DNA from: an uncultured Alphaproteobacteria bacterium
Lineage (GTDB): Bacteria > Pseudomonadota > Alphaproteobacteria > CADEGL01
Reading direction: 5' to 3'
Assembly (NCBI GenBank): GCA_902826885.1
Contig: CADEGL010000004.1
Location: 59,687-103,097 of the forward strand
Length of the DNA stretch: 43,411 nt
Within the stretch, counting starts at the first letter, position 1. Every line of letters begins with the position of its first letter. This document shows, in pieces, positions 24,382 to 32,892 of the stretch. The notes under the pieces are model-generated. The model was given only the letters and a program-made list of their open reading frames with translations, was not told where the DNA came from and made no database searches. The position numbers and the translations under genes were made by a program.

Positions 24382-25779
24382 GTGACGGGGATCAGGGGCG
24401 GATGCATCGTTTTTTCCACGGTCCTACTGGCCCTTTGGCCCCAAGGCGGCGCCCTCGCCCAGCAGCCCAACGCCGCCGACCTCCAAGCCCTCGCCAAGCA
24501 GATGGAGGAGATGCGCCGGGACTACGACCGGCAAATCCAGCAGATGAAGGACGGCTACGAGGCGCGCATGAGCGAGATGGAGCAGCGCCTCAAGAGCACG
24601 GAGGCCACGGCCGCCGTCGCCGACAAGGCAGCCTCCGAGGCGCAACAGACGGCGAAGCAGGCCGCCGAACAGCCGGCGCAGGTGGCCAGCGCGCCGGCCT
24701 CGCCTTCCAGCTTCAACCCCGCCATCGCGCTCATCCTCAACGGCGCCTTCGCGAAAATGTCCAAGGAACCGGAAAGCTGGAGCGTGCCCGGCTTCGCCAC
24801 GGGCGACGAAGCCCAGCCCATCTCGCGCGGCTTCTCCATCGGCGAGACCGAATTGGATCTTTCGGCCAATGTCGACGACAAGCTCTACGGTCAGGCCACC
24901 ATCGCCTTCACCAACGACAATTCGCTGGAGGTCGAGGAAGCCTATATCCAAAGCCTTTCGCTGCCCTACGGCTTCACCGCGAAAGGCGGGCGCTTCTTCT
25001 CGGCCATCGGTTACCTAAACAGCTTCCACGCCCATGCGTGGGACTTCTACGACGCGCCGCTGCCCTATCAGGTCTTCCTCAACACCCAATACAACGACGA
25101 CGGGGTGCAGCTCCGCTGGCAGGCGCCGCTCAAGACCGTGATGCTCGAGTTCGGCGGCGAAGGTTTTCTTGGCGACAGTTTCCCGGCCTCGGGCGCCGTC
25201 AACCAGGGCGTCGGCAGCTACAGCGCCTTCGCGAAGGCCGGCGGCGACTTCAACGCGAGCCATAGCTGGCTGGCCGGCGTCTCGCAACTTTGGACCAATG
25301 CCGAAAACCGTTCGACCAACGACGATTCCCTGCTCTTCACCGGGCGCACCAACATGACGATCTTCGACGCCGTCTATAAGTGGGCGCCGAATGGCGATCC
25401 CTCGCGCACGAATTTCAAGCTCCAGGCCGAATATTTCCTGGTCCACAACGCGGGCACCTACAACAACGAGCCCTATGACGGGAATCCCTCGGGCTGGTAC
25501 GTCCAGGGCATCTATCAGTTCGCGCCGCGCTGGGCCGCGGGTTTCCGCTACGACGCGCTGTCGCCCACCGCCGTGCCCTCGTCGCTCGAGGCCACGCAAC
25601 TCAACCCGCTCGGCCTGACGCCGCGCCGCTATAGCGGGATGCTGCAATACATGACGAGCGAGTTCGGGCGCTTCCGCCTGCAATACACACGCGACGACTC
25701 CTACGGCGGCGCGGGCGGCAACCAGTATGTCCTGCAATACACGGTCAGCCTGGGCTCTCACGGCGCCCACAGCTACTGA
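24382..25779 (+). CDS. Zur-regulated outer-membrane beta-barrel protein with N-terminal coiled coil (candidate zinc porin)
   Basis: Exported protein of 465 residues. A signal peptide (CIVFSTVLLALWPQGGALAQ) is followed by a coiled coil at about 30-95 rich in Glu, Gln and Met (MEEMRRDYDRQIQQMKDGYE). The rest is a porin-like barrel with alternating aromatic and polar strands (SRGFSIGETELDLSANVDDK, RRYSGMLQYMTSEF, RFRLQYTRDDSY) and an aromatic C-terminal residue. No TonB box or plug domain is seen, so it is a passive channel, not a ZnuD-type receptor. The start is GTG at 24382, with a weak AAGGG site. First gene of a zinc operon behind two Zur-like boxes; the binding-protein gene follows after 9 bp. 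Zinc passage is inferred from context only. Confidence 0.8.
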   Translation: MTGIRGGCIVFSTVLLALWPQGGALAQQPNAADLQALAKQMEEMRRDYDRQIQQMKDGYEARMSEMEQRLKSTEATAAVADKAASEAQQTAKQAAEQPAQVASAPASPSSFNPAIALILNGAFAKMSKEPESWSVPGFATGDEAQPISRGFSIGETELDLSANVDDKLYGQATIAFTNDNSLEVEEAYIQSLSLPYGFTAKGGRFFSAIGYLNSFHAHAWDFYDAPLPYQVFLNTQYNDDGVQLRWQAPLKTVMLEFGGEGFLGDSFPASGAVNQGVGSYSAFAKAGGDFNASHSWLAGVSQLWTNAENRSTNDDSLLFTGRTNMTIFDAVYKWAPNGDPSRTNFKLQAEYFLVHNAGTYNNEPYDGNPSGWYVQGIYQFAPRWAAGFRYDALSPTAVPSSLEATQLNPLGLTPRRYSGMLQYMTSEFGRFRLQYTRDDSYGGAGGNQYVLQYTVSLGSHGAHSY

Positions 25780-25788
25780 GGCCCCGCC

Positions 25789-26694
25789 ATGAAACTCGCT
25801 CACGCCCTGCTCGGTGCTTTTGTCTTCGCCATTCCCATCCGCGCGCAGGCCGCGCTCGACATCTTCGCCTGCGAACCCGAATGGGCCTCGCTCGCGGAAG
25901 CGCTGGGCGGCGACAAGGTTTCCGTCTATGCCGCCACGAATGGCCTTCAGGACCCGCATCAGGTCCAAGCGCGCCCGAGCCTCATCGCCCGCGCGCGCAC
26001 GGCCGACCTCGTGGTCTGCACCGGCGCCGAGTTGGAGACCGGCTGGATGCCGGTGATCCTGCGGCGGGCCGGCAATGCGCGCATCCAACCGGGTTCACCC
26101 GGCTATTTCGAGGCGGTAAGCGCCGTGCGCCTGTTGGATGCACCGTCCCGTCTGGACCGCGCCGACGGCGACGTTCACGCCGCCGGGAATCCGCATATTC
26201 AGACATCGCCGCGCAACATCCGCGCGGTCGCCGCCGCGCTGTCGCGGCGCATGCAGGATTTGGACTCGACCAACGCGGATGTTTACGCCAAACGCACCGA
26301 GGATTTCCTTACGCGTTGGGACGGCGCCACACGGCGCTGGGAAGAAATGGCCCGGCCGCTGAAGGGCATCCATATCGCCGTAGCCCACAAGAACTGGATC
26401 TATCTGACAACGTGGCTCGGCATGGACGAGGCCGCGGCGCTGGAACCAAAGCCCGGCATTCCGCCCGGCCCGGCCTATCTGTCGCAGGTCTTGGCGGACG
26501 TGCCGCGCAAGTCAATCCGCTTCCTGATCTACGCCGCGTATGAGGATGCGCGGCCCGCCGACTACGTCGCCGGGCAGGCCGGGATTCCCGCCGTACCACT
26601 GCCATTCACCGTCGGCGGCGACAAGGACGCGGGCGATCTCTTCTCGCTCTTCGACATCACCATCGCGCGTTTGGTGGCCGCCCATGCCTCATAG
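25789..26694 (+). CDS. Zinc ABC transporter substrate-binding protein (ZnuA/TroA family)
   Basis: Periplasmic metal-binding protein of 301 residues with a signal peptide (LLGAFVFAIPIRAQA). Metal ligands can be placed: His57 (LQDPHQVQ), His136 (GNPHIQTSP), His200 (VAHKNW) and Asp278 or Asp280 (GGDKDAGD), the three-His-one-Asp set of TroA-type proteins. The His-rich flexible loop typical of enterobacterial ZnuA is absent, and the DVHAAGNPH segment is short. Its stop overlaps the permease start by 11 bp. Zinc is favoured over manganese because of the Zur boxes and the His set. Confidence 0.9.
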   Translation: MKLAHALLGAFVFAIPIRAQAALDIFACEPEWASLAEALGGDKVSVYAATNGLQDPHQVQARPSLIARARTADLVVCTGAELETGWMPVILRRAGNARIQPGSPGYFEAVSAVRLLDAPSRLDRADGDVHAAGNPHIQTSPRNIRAVAAALSRRMQDLDSTNADVYAKRTEDFLTRWDGATRRWEEMARPLKGIHIAVAHKNWIYLTTWLGMDEAAALEPKPGIPPGPAYLSQVLADVPRKSIRFLIYAAYEDARPADYVAGQAGIPAVPLPFTVGGDKDAGDLFSLFDITIARLVAAHAS

Positions 26695-27451
26695 CGTCCA
26701 CATCCTCATTCCGGCCCTGCTGACGGGACTCTTGGTTCTGGCGACGCATGTGCCGCTCGGCCAGTTGGTCTTGACCCGGGGCATCGTTTTCATCGACATC
26801 GCCATCGCGCAAGTGGCGGCACTGGGTGCGGTGGCTGGCCATGCGTTTATCGGTGGGGACATTCAGAGCTCCATCGCCCAGACCAGTGCGGCCCTAGCCG
26901 CGCTCGCCGCCGCCGGATTCCTGGCCTGGACGGACAAACGAGCCGCCGCATCGCAGGAAGCCATCATCGGCGCCGTCTATGTGGCCGCCGCCAGCGCCCA
27001 GCTTCTGCTGCTCGGCTTCGAACCGCACGGGGCCGAGCATCTCAAGGATTTGCTGGTCGGGCAGATCCTCTGGGTCTCGCCCGCCGATCTCATTCCCGTG
27101 GCGGTGCTGTACGCGATCGTTCTCGTCATGCTTTGGCGCGGCCATCTCGCGCGCCATCGCTTTCTGTTCTATGCCGCGTTCGCGCTGACCATTACGGCAT
27201 CTGTCCAACTCGTCGGCGTCCTGCTGGTCTTCGCTTCGCTGATCCTTCCCGCGCTGGCGTCCGGGCGATGGCAAACCCGGCACGGCCGTCTTCTCCGCGG
27301 CTATGCGGTCGGCGTCGCGGGTTATGCCCTGGGCTTGGCCATCTCGCTGTGGACGGACGCCCCGACGGGCGCCGCCATCGTCTGCGCCCTCACGCTCGTG
27401 GCCGCTTCCGTGGCGCTCGCCCGTGCGGCCGGGACATTCGGGCCTACTTGA
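26684..27451 (+). CDS. Metal ABC transporter permease (ZnuB, ABC-3 family)
   Basis: Integral membrane protein of 255 residues with about seven or eight helices. It starts HILIPALLTGLLVLATHVPL and contains GIVFIDIAIAQVAALGAVAG, the ABC-3 segment, and VGVLLVFASLILPALASGRW near the C-terminus. It begins inside the end of the binding-protein gene (11-bp overlap) and converges with DUF2252, overlapping it by 8 bp. There is no ATP-binding gene in the operon, so an ATPase from elsewhere must energise it. It is among the shorter members of the family. Confidence 0.9.
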   Translation: MPHSVHILIPALLTGLLVLATHVPLGQLVLTRGIVFIDIAIAQVAALGAVAGHAFIGGDIQSSIAQTSAALAALAAAGFLAWTDKRAAASQEAIIGAVYVAAASAQLLLLGFEPHGAEHLKDLLVGQILWVSPADLIPVAVLYAIVLVMLWRGHLARHRFLFYAAFALTITASVQLVGVLLVFASLILPALASGRWQTRHGRLLRGYAVGVAGYALGLAISLWTDAPTGAAIVCALTLVAASVALARAAGTFGPT

Positions 27452-28832
27452 TCGTGGTTTCCAATTGGCTTCGGCTCAGGTCGGTTTTCAACTGTCCGTC
27501 CCTGATGGCCTGAATGAAAGTGCCGTAGTCGCGCTCCATCTGATCGGCGTAGGCGACGGCATAGTCGCCGATCGCCTGATCGAATGCGTCGCTTTTACCG
27601 AGGTAGCCCGAGATCGTGGCGGCATCTCCCGCTTTGTCGTGCGCCCGCGCCAGCGTCATGCCGCACAGCGTCGCATAGGCCCGCATCAGTTCCGGACTCT
27701 GGCTCTCGACATCGGCCGAAACTTTCATGTCCCGAAGCTGGCGGACATAGAAATCGCGGCCCTTGGGCCCCCTGGCCCATCCCAGGAAGATATCGCTGGC
27801 GCTCTGCATCAAACGCTGCCCGACCACGACGCGCTCGCCGTTATGCGCGACACGCGCGCCTTTGACATAGGGCTCGAGCACCGAGGGCCGCGCTTCCTTG
27901 ATTTGAAGAAACAACGGATCATCCGGCGCGCCCAAAAGCAGCGCGATGAAGCAGCGCGTGCCGACGCTTCCCACCCCCACCACCTTCAGCGCGACATCGA
28001 CCGCCTTATATTGGTCGAGCAGATAGCGGCGATCGGCCGATAGCGTCTCGCGGTAACCCTTGAAGAACGCATCGATGACGCCTTGATTCACGACCTTTTC
28101 GTCGACGTGATAGATCAGAGGCGGCTGATCGACGATACGCGACAGGCCCTTATGCGGCGTCGTCAATTTGTGGGCGACCTGCTCATGCGTCCGCTCGTGC
28201 GCCTCGGCGATTTTCTTTTTGACGCTGCGCGCCAACTCCTTGCTGCCGCCGACCAGTTCGGTGATGTCTTCGATCGTGATCTGGGAATACCACCCTTCCA
28301 GAACGCCGCTCTTCATCCGCTTCCGCATGGATTTCCGGTAGGATGCGGCGGCTTCGACCGCCATATCCCTGACTTGAGAAGGACGAAAGCCGCGCCAGCG
28401 GGCGGCAACGACGAAGCTGGCCGCCAGGCGCTTTATGTCCCATTCGAAGGGCGCGGGCAGCGTCTCGTCGAAATCGTTGATGTCGAACGCGAGCTTCCGC
28501 TCGGGCGTCGCGAATCCGCCGAAGTTCATCAAATGACAGTCGCCGCACGCCTGCACGACGATCCCACTCGTCGGGGTTTTCGCCAGGTCGTAGGCCTGGA
28601 TGCCCGCCGTGCCGCGAAAGAACGCGAAGGCCGACTGGGCCATGCGGCCGTGCCGGATGGGAATCAGGTTTTCCAACCGGTCTTCGTTCTGGGCCTGGAT
28701 CAATTTGACAACGTCGCGCTTGTTCCCCTGCCCCAGGATGATCTTGCCATGGGATTCGCGCGGGCATTTGCCCCGCAGCGCCTTGCCGGCCTCAAGGCGC
28801 TGTTCCTTCGTGCGTAGATTGATCTTTGCCAC
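27444..28832 (-). CDS. DUF2252 family protein (kinase-like fold)
   Basis: Protein of 462 residues with the DUF2252 motifs IPIRHGRMAQSAFAFFRGTA, ACGDCHLMNFGGF (His-Asn as in the catalytic loop of aminoglycoside-phosphotransferase-like kinases), FDINDFDETLPAPFEWDIKR (metal-binding Asp) and RYLLDQYKAVDVALKVVGVG. The family is predicted to be phosphotransferases of unknown substrate. No signal peptide. It is convergent with znuB and lies 32 bp upstream of the Rieske gene in the same direction, but the two need not share a function. Length and motifs are complete. Confidence 0.88.
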   Translation of the reverse strand: MAKINLRTKEQRLEAGKALRGKCPRESHGKIILGQGNKRDVVKLIQAQNEDRLENLIPIRHGRMAQSAFAFFRGTAGIQAYDLAKTPTSGIVVQACGDCHLMNFGGFATPERKLAFDINDFDETLPAPFEWDIKRLAASFVVAARWRGFRPSQVRDMAVEAAASYRKSMRKRMKSGVLEGWYSQITIEDITELVGGSKELARSVKKKIAEAHERTHEQVAHKLTTPHKGLSRIVDQPPLIYHVDEKVVNQGVIDAFFKGYRETLSADRRYLLDQYKAVDVALKVVGVGSVGTRCFIALLLGAPDDPLFLQIKEARPSVLEPYVKGARVAHNGERVVVGQRLMQSASDIFLGWARGPKGRDFYVRQLRDMKVSADVESQSPELMRAYATLCGMTLARAHDKAGDAATISGYLGKSDAFDQAIGDYAVAYADQMERDYGTFIQAIRDGQLKTDLSRSQLETTIK

Positions 28833-28864
28833 GTGACCCCCCGGTCGAAGCGGTTAGCGGCTGG

Positions 28865-29947
28865 CTACCCCAATTGCTCCAGCACCCACTGGTTGAACTT
28901 GCGCGGCAGGTGCTCCTGCGCCGAGTAGAAGCCCGATTGATAAGCGCGCGACTGCACGCCTTCCTGCACCTGCTCGCAGATCGTCCAATCCTGGCGGTTG
29001 ACCGTGTCGGCGAACGCAACCGTGTCGGAGCAGTCGAAGTCCGCGCGCGCGATCGTCTCTGGCTCGAACAGCCACTCGAACACAATGGTGGTCTCCTTCG
29101 GTCCGCGCGGCCACAGCGTGTAACTCTCCACATGATCCGGCACCATGACCAGGAGCAGATTCGGATAGACCGTCGTGGAGCGGAAACAACCCTCGTCTTC
29201 CTTCTCGATGGTCGAGATCAGCGGGCGGTTGGTGCGCGCGGTAAAGGTCATGGAATTGCCGCCCTCGACATAGACGGCACCGCCCGGATTCTCCTGCTGG
29301 ATGATGCCTGAGCGGAAACCGGGAATGATGTCGCACAGTTCGGGATGCACGCTCGGGCAGTGGAAGCATTCCGTGAAGTTCTCGACCACCAGCTTCCAGT
29401 TGGCCTTGGCGTCGTAGCTCTTCCGGTGCGCCGCCACCAGATGGCCCATGTTATAGGCATGCAGGCGCGAGCCGATGTTGCCGAGGTTGGGCGTGAAGGG
29501 CGCGGGCTTCTCGTCCATGTTCACGAACACGAAGCCCTGCCATTCGTGCACCGCCATGCCGCGCATGCCGTGGGCGTTTCGGTCGAACCCCTCGGTCGAT
29601 GCCATTTTCGGCGTGCCGACCAGCCGTCCGTCGAGCGCGAAGGTCCAGCCGTGATAGCCGCAGATGACGGAGCGGCCCTTCAGATGCCCTTGCTCGTTCG
29701 GACACAGCCGGTTGCCGCGATGGGGACAGACGTTGAAGAAGGCGCGCACCGCGCCGTCCTCGCCGCGCAGCACGACCACGCTCTCGCCGCCCACGCGCCG
29801 CACGATGTAGTCGCCCGCGTTGGGCACGTCGGAGCCGCGCCCGACGCAGAACCAGTTGCGCTGGAAGATACGCGTCTCTTCCTTCGCGTAGATTTCGGGT
29901 TCGTAATAGTAGCGCGCCGGCAGAGTGGAATTGGCAGCCAGGTCCAT
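28865..29947 (-). CDS. Rieske-type ring-hydroxylating oxygenase, alpha subunit
   Basis: Oxygenase of 360 residues. The [2Fe-2S] Rieske site is CPHRG (Cys74, His76) and CGYHGW (Cys96, His99). The mononuclear iron site is NFTECFHCPSVH with His196 and His201 and a later Asp. The protein resembles the glycine-betaine/stachydrine/carnitine-type Rieske group that demethylates quaternary amines more than naphthalene-type dioxygenases, but substrate is not decided. No reductase or beta subunit is nearby. The start at 29947 (MDLAANSTLP) was chosen for a GGGAGG site 6 bp upstream; a longer frame to 30055 has no such site. The neighbouring M24 proteins and amine-type transporter support a nitrogen-compound pathway. 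Confidence 0.92.
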   Translation of the reverse strand: MDLAANSTLPARYYYEPEIYAKEETRIFQRNWFCVGRGSDVPNAGDYIVRRVGGESVVVLRGEDGAVRAFFNVCPHRGNRLCPNEQGHLKGRSVICGYHGWTFALDGRLVGTPKMASTEGFDRNAHGMRGMAVHEWQGFVFVNMDEKPAPFTPNLGNIGSRLHAYNMGHLVAAHRKSYDAKANWKLVVENFTECFHCPSVHPELCDIIPGFRSGIIQQENPGGAVYVEGGNSMTFTARTNRPLISTIEKEDEGCFRSTTVYPNLLLVMVPDHVESYTLWPRGPKETTIVFEWLFEPETIARADFDCSDTVAFADTVNRQDWTICEQVQEGVQSRAYQSGFYSAQEHLPRKFNQWVLEQLG

Positions 29948-30100
29948 GCCCGCCTCCCTATCGGCACCCGTCCCGGCGCCGCCCATCGACATATATGAAG
30001 TGTAGCGCGGAACCGGCCGACCGTCGCGCCGGCATGCGAAACGCCCGGTTTTCAAGGCGAAATGGCACGCCGAAGGAAAAAATGCCGCCCCCGTTACGGA

Positions 30101-30341
30101 GATTTAACCTTGCCCGGCGGCAGCACATCGGTAGGCCTCTCGGCGCAGAACGGCGGCACGTGGCTCGGCCCGTTCGCCGCGGGCGCCAACCTGGACCGTT
30201 ATCTCGGGCTTGGGGTTCGCGGGCGATTACACGCGCGGCGGCCACCTGACGAACGAAACCTACGGCGACATCGCCCAACATGCCTATTGGGCGATGCGGA
30301 TCAAAGGCCGCCTGACGGCCGGCATCCGGCTCTATTTCTAA
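30101..30341 (+). pseudogene. Remnant of an outer-membrane barrel protein with a frameshift
   Basis: Two pieces in different frames together read like a barrel C-terminus: TLPGGSTSVGLSAQNGGTWL and LGPFAAGANLDRYLGLG in one frame up to about 30213, then GFAGDYTRGGHLTNETYGD and WAMRIKGRLTAGIRLYF in the next frame to a stop at 30339-30341. The last strand ends in Phe as outer-membrane barrels do. No start codon with a ribosome-binding site is found. I infer a decayed gene or transferred fragment; the rest of the 460-bp gap (29948-30407) contains nothing else I can support apart from promoters for the divergent neighbours. Confidence 0.35.
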
Positions 30342-30407
30342 GGGGGCCCTCTCGCTCCGGCCTCCGCTTCGGCCTAAGCTTTCTTGCTTCCTCGGGGCAG
30401 GAAATCC

Positions 30408-31586
30408 ATGGGCCGCCACACGCCGCCGCCGGTCACCATCCAGCCAGACCCGGCCTTTCCGGAGGCCGAGCATCGCGAGCGGCTGGCCCGCGCGCGCTTC
30501 GCCATCGGCCAGGCCGGGCTCGATGCCGTGGTCTGCGTGGCGCCGGAGCATCTCTATTACCTGGCCGGTTTCGACGGCCACACGCAGTTCTCGCTCCAGG
30601 CTTTCGTCTTCGGCACGAAGACGCCGGAGCCTACCCTGGTGTTTCGCGACGTCGACATCCTGAACGCCCGCGAATCCTCATGGGTCGCCGACATGCGGGT
30701 CTACCACCACGGCGTGGACGATCCGGTCGCGCTGATGGCCGAAGCCGCGCGCGAACATGCCGGCCCGCAGGGACGCATCGGTGTCTGCTACGACTCCTAC
30801 GCATTGCCCGGCGCGGCGGCCTTACGCCTGGTCGCGGCGCTGGGCGAACGCACGACCGACGCCACCAAGCTGATCGAAAGCCTGCGCATCCAGAAGTCGC
30901 CGCGCGAGCTCGACTATATCCGCAAGGCCGGCGCCATCGCCCAAGCGGGCCTGGCGGGCTTGCGCATCGCGATGGTGGAGGGCCTGAGCGAGCTCGAGCT
31001 GTCCGGCGCGATCGAATCCGCCATGCGCGTCGCCGGCACCGAGTACTCGGCCATGCCGACCTGGCTGTCGACGGGCCTGCGCACCCGCGGCAGCCACCGC
31101 ACGCCGACCGCGCGCAACCTCAAGCGCGGCGAGCCGGTGAAGACCGAGTTCGCGGGCGTCCATCGCCGCTATCACGCCGTGACCATGCAAACGCTCTGGC
31201 TCGGACGCCCGAGCAAAGAAGCCGCCGAAGCCTATGACGCGGCGCTGGAAGCCTTGCGCGCGGGCTGCGAGAAGGTGCGCGTCGGCAATTCGGTGGCGGA
31301 GGCCGAGGATGCGGCCTTCGGCGCATTCAAACAGCGCGGCTTCGACGTCGGGCTGCACGCCCGCTTCGGCTACGGCGTCTCGGCCGCCTATCCGCCCAGC
31401 TGGCTCGAAGGCTTCGACATCACGCGCGAATCCGGCGAGCGCTTCCAGGCCAACACATCCTTCGTGCTGCACACGCTGATGCCCTCGGCCGACGGCTACG
31501 GCATCCTCATCGGCGGCGCCTACGTGCTGACCGAGAAAGGGTTGGAGTGCCTGAGCGGCGGCGATCTGGCCTTGGCCGTCGCCTAG
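30408..31586 (+). CDS. M24 (creatinase/ectoine-hydrolase-like) family protein lacking metal ligands
   Basis: Pita-bread-fold protein of 392 residues with an N-terminal creatinase-type domain (about 20-150) and a C-terminal M24 domain. All five positions that bind metal in aminopeptidase P are changed: D to E (KTEFAGVHR), D to V (RYHAVTMQT), H to Y (RFGYGVS), E to H (FVLHTL) and E to G (LIGGAYVLTEKG). Like creatinase and ectoine hydrolase it is therefore probably a metal-free amidohydrolase of a small C-N compound. GYGVSAAYPPSWLEGF recalls DoeA-type sequences. The start at 30408 follows a CAGGAA site; a TTG start 24 bp earlier is less likely. It is divergent from the Rieske gene and convergent (3-bp gap) with the Sel1 gene. 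Confidence 0.85.
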   Translation: MGRHTPPPVTIQPDPAFPEAEHRERLARARFAIGQAGLDAVVCVAPEHLYYLAGFDGHTQFSLQAFVFGTKTPEPTLVFRDVDILNARESSWVADMRVYHHGVDDPVALMAEAAREHAGPQGRIGVCYDSYALPGAAALRLVAALGERTTDATKLIESLRIQKSPRELDYIRKAGAIAQAGLAGLRIAMVEGLSELELSGAIESAMRVAGTEYSAMPTWLSTGLRTRGSHRTPTARNLKRGEPVKTEFAGVHRRYHAVTMQTLWLGRPSKEAAEAYDAALEALRAGCEKVRVGNSVAEAEDAAFGAFKQRGFDVGLHARFGYGVSAAYPPSWLEGFDITRESGERFQANTSFVLHTLMPSADGYGILIGGAYVLTEKGLECLSGGDLALAVA

Positions 31587-31589
31587 GCG

Positions 31590-32738
31590 TTACTGGCACG
31601 TCACGAAGCCGTTCAACCAGCATTGGTGTGCCAGCTCCTCGGCGCGGAAGCGCTGGGACTCCGGCAAGGAGGCGGCCGACTCATTGCGCAAATCGACGGC
31701 GCCGTCGGGCGGGTTTTTCGACGACGCGGCCAGGTTGAACCACATCTGGGCACGCACCGGATCGGCCGGCACGCCCTCGCCCTTCATGTACATCTTGCCC
31801 AGTGCGAACTGCGCGTCCGGCGCGCCCTGCCACGCCGCCTTCATGTACCAGCGCATGGCCGCCTGCAGATCCTTGTCCACGCCCTTGCCCGCCAGCAGCA
31901 GATTGGCCAGCGCCACCTGACCCGCGGCGTCACCCTGCTCGGCGGCCTTGCGGTACCAGACCGAGGCTTGGAAATAGTCCTGGGTCACGCCATCGCCGGT
32001 TTCGTACAACCGGCCCAACGCCATCTGCGCGGGAGCGTAGTTGCTCTCGGCCGCCATACGGTAGAGGTTGCGCGCCTGATTCATACTGGGCGACACGGTC
32101 AGCCCTTGTTCGTTCATCTGAGCCAGCGCGTACTGCGCGGGCGCGAAGCCCTGCTGCGCCGCGCGGTCGTACCAATCTGCGGCCACGCCGTAATCCTGCT
32201 GCACACCGCGCCCAACGCGATACATCCGCGCCAGATTGGTCATGGCGCGCAGGTCGCCTTGCAGCGCCGCGCGACGGAACAATTTCACCGCCTCGGCATC
32301 GTCCCGCGCCATGGCGACACCGTTTTCGTAAAGCAGACCGAGATTATTCTCGCCGCAAGCGCGGTGCTGCGCCGCCGCCTCACGGAACCACTTAAAGGCC
32401 TTGACGTAGTCCTGCATCACGCCGCGGCCGTCCTGGTATAGGAAGCCCAAGTTGCACTGGGCGCTCGCATACCCCTGGTCGGCCGCCTGCTGGTACCAGG
32501 ACGCAGCCTGGGCATAGCTCTGAGTAGTGCCCAGCCCGTGCTCGTACAGATAGCCCAGGTTGTATTGCGCGTTCGGACGCCCCAAAAGCGCTGCCTGGGA
32601 AAACATCGAGAACGCCGTCTGATAGTCGCCGGAATTGAAGGCCTCGACACCCCGCTCGAAATCATCGGCACGCGCGGGTGTGGCGGCCAGCAACAACACC
32701 GCGAACGCGGATAGGACGAAGCGGTGAAAACGGCGCAT
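31590..32738 (-). CDS. Exported Sel1-like repeat protein
   Basis: Protein of 382 residues with a signal peptide (FVLSAFAVLLLAATPARA) and about eight Sel1/TPR-like repeats of 36 residues between 25 and 340, each with the pattern AQYNLGYLYEHGLG followed by DYxxAxxWYxxAAxQG. The unpaired repeat ends are well kept, so it should form a right-handed solenoid in the periplasm. The C-terminus has two Cys (HQCWLNGFVTCQ) that could form a disulfide. Repeat proteins of this kind usually scaffold other envelope proteins, but no partner is evident here. Its start lies 154 bp from the divergent M24 gene. Confidence 0.88.
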   Translation of the reverse strand: MRRFHRFVLSAFAVLLLAATPARADDFERGVEAFNSGDYQTAFSMFSQAALLGRPNAQYNLGYLYEHGLGTTQSYAQAASWYQQAADQGYASAQCNLGFLYQDGRGVMQDYVKAFKWFREAAAQHRACGENNLGLLYENGVAMARDDAEAVKLFRRAALQGDLRAMTNLARMYRVGRGVQQDYGVAADWYDRAAQQGFAPAQYALAQMNEQGLTVSPSMNQARNLYRMAAESNYAPAQMALGRLYETGDGVTQDYFQASVWYRKAAEQGDAAGQVALANLLLAGKGVDKDLQAAMRWYMKAAWQGAPDAQFALGKMYMKGEGVPADPVRAQMWFNLAASSKNPPDGAVDLRNESAASLPESQRFRAEELAHQCWLNGFVTCQ

Positions 32739-32892
32739 GCGATGCTCGGGATGGAACGGCAGGGCCGTCAGGATGCCGGGGGATTGATCGATGGTCGAGT
32801 AATTTGTCGGAATTTCAACCGCACGACCGACCCGCTACAGTCGCCGCCCGGTCCATGCGGCCAGCGGAAATGAATCCAAGGGGGAAGCGAAC

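Noticed and set aside
30062-31237. 391-codon plus-strand frame starting in the gap before the M24 gene
   Set aside because: Only its first part may be a real remnant; from about 30408 it is an out-of-frame shadow of the M24 gene.
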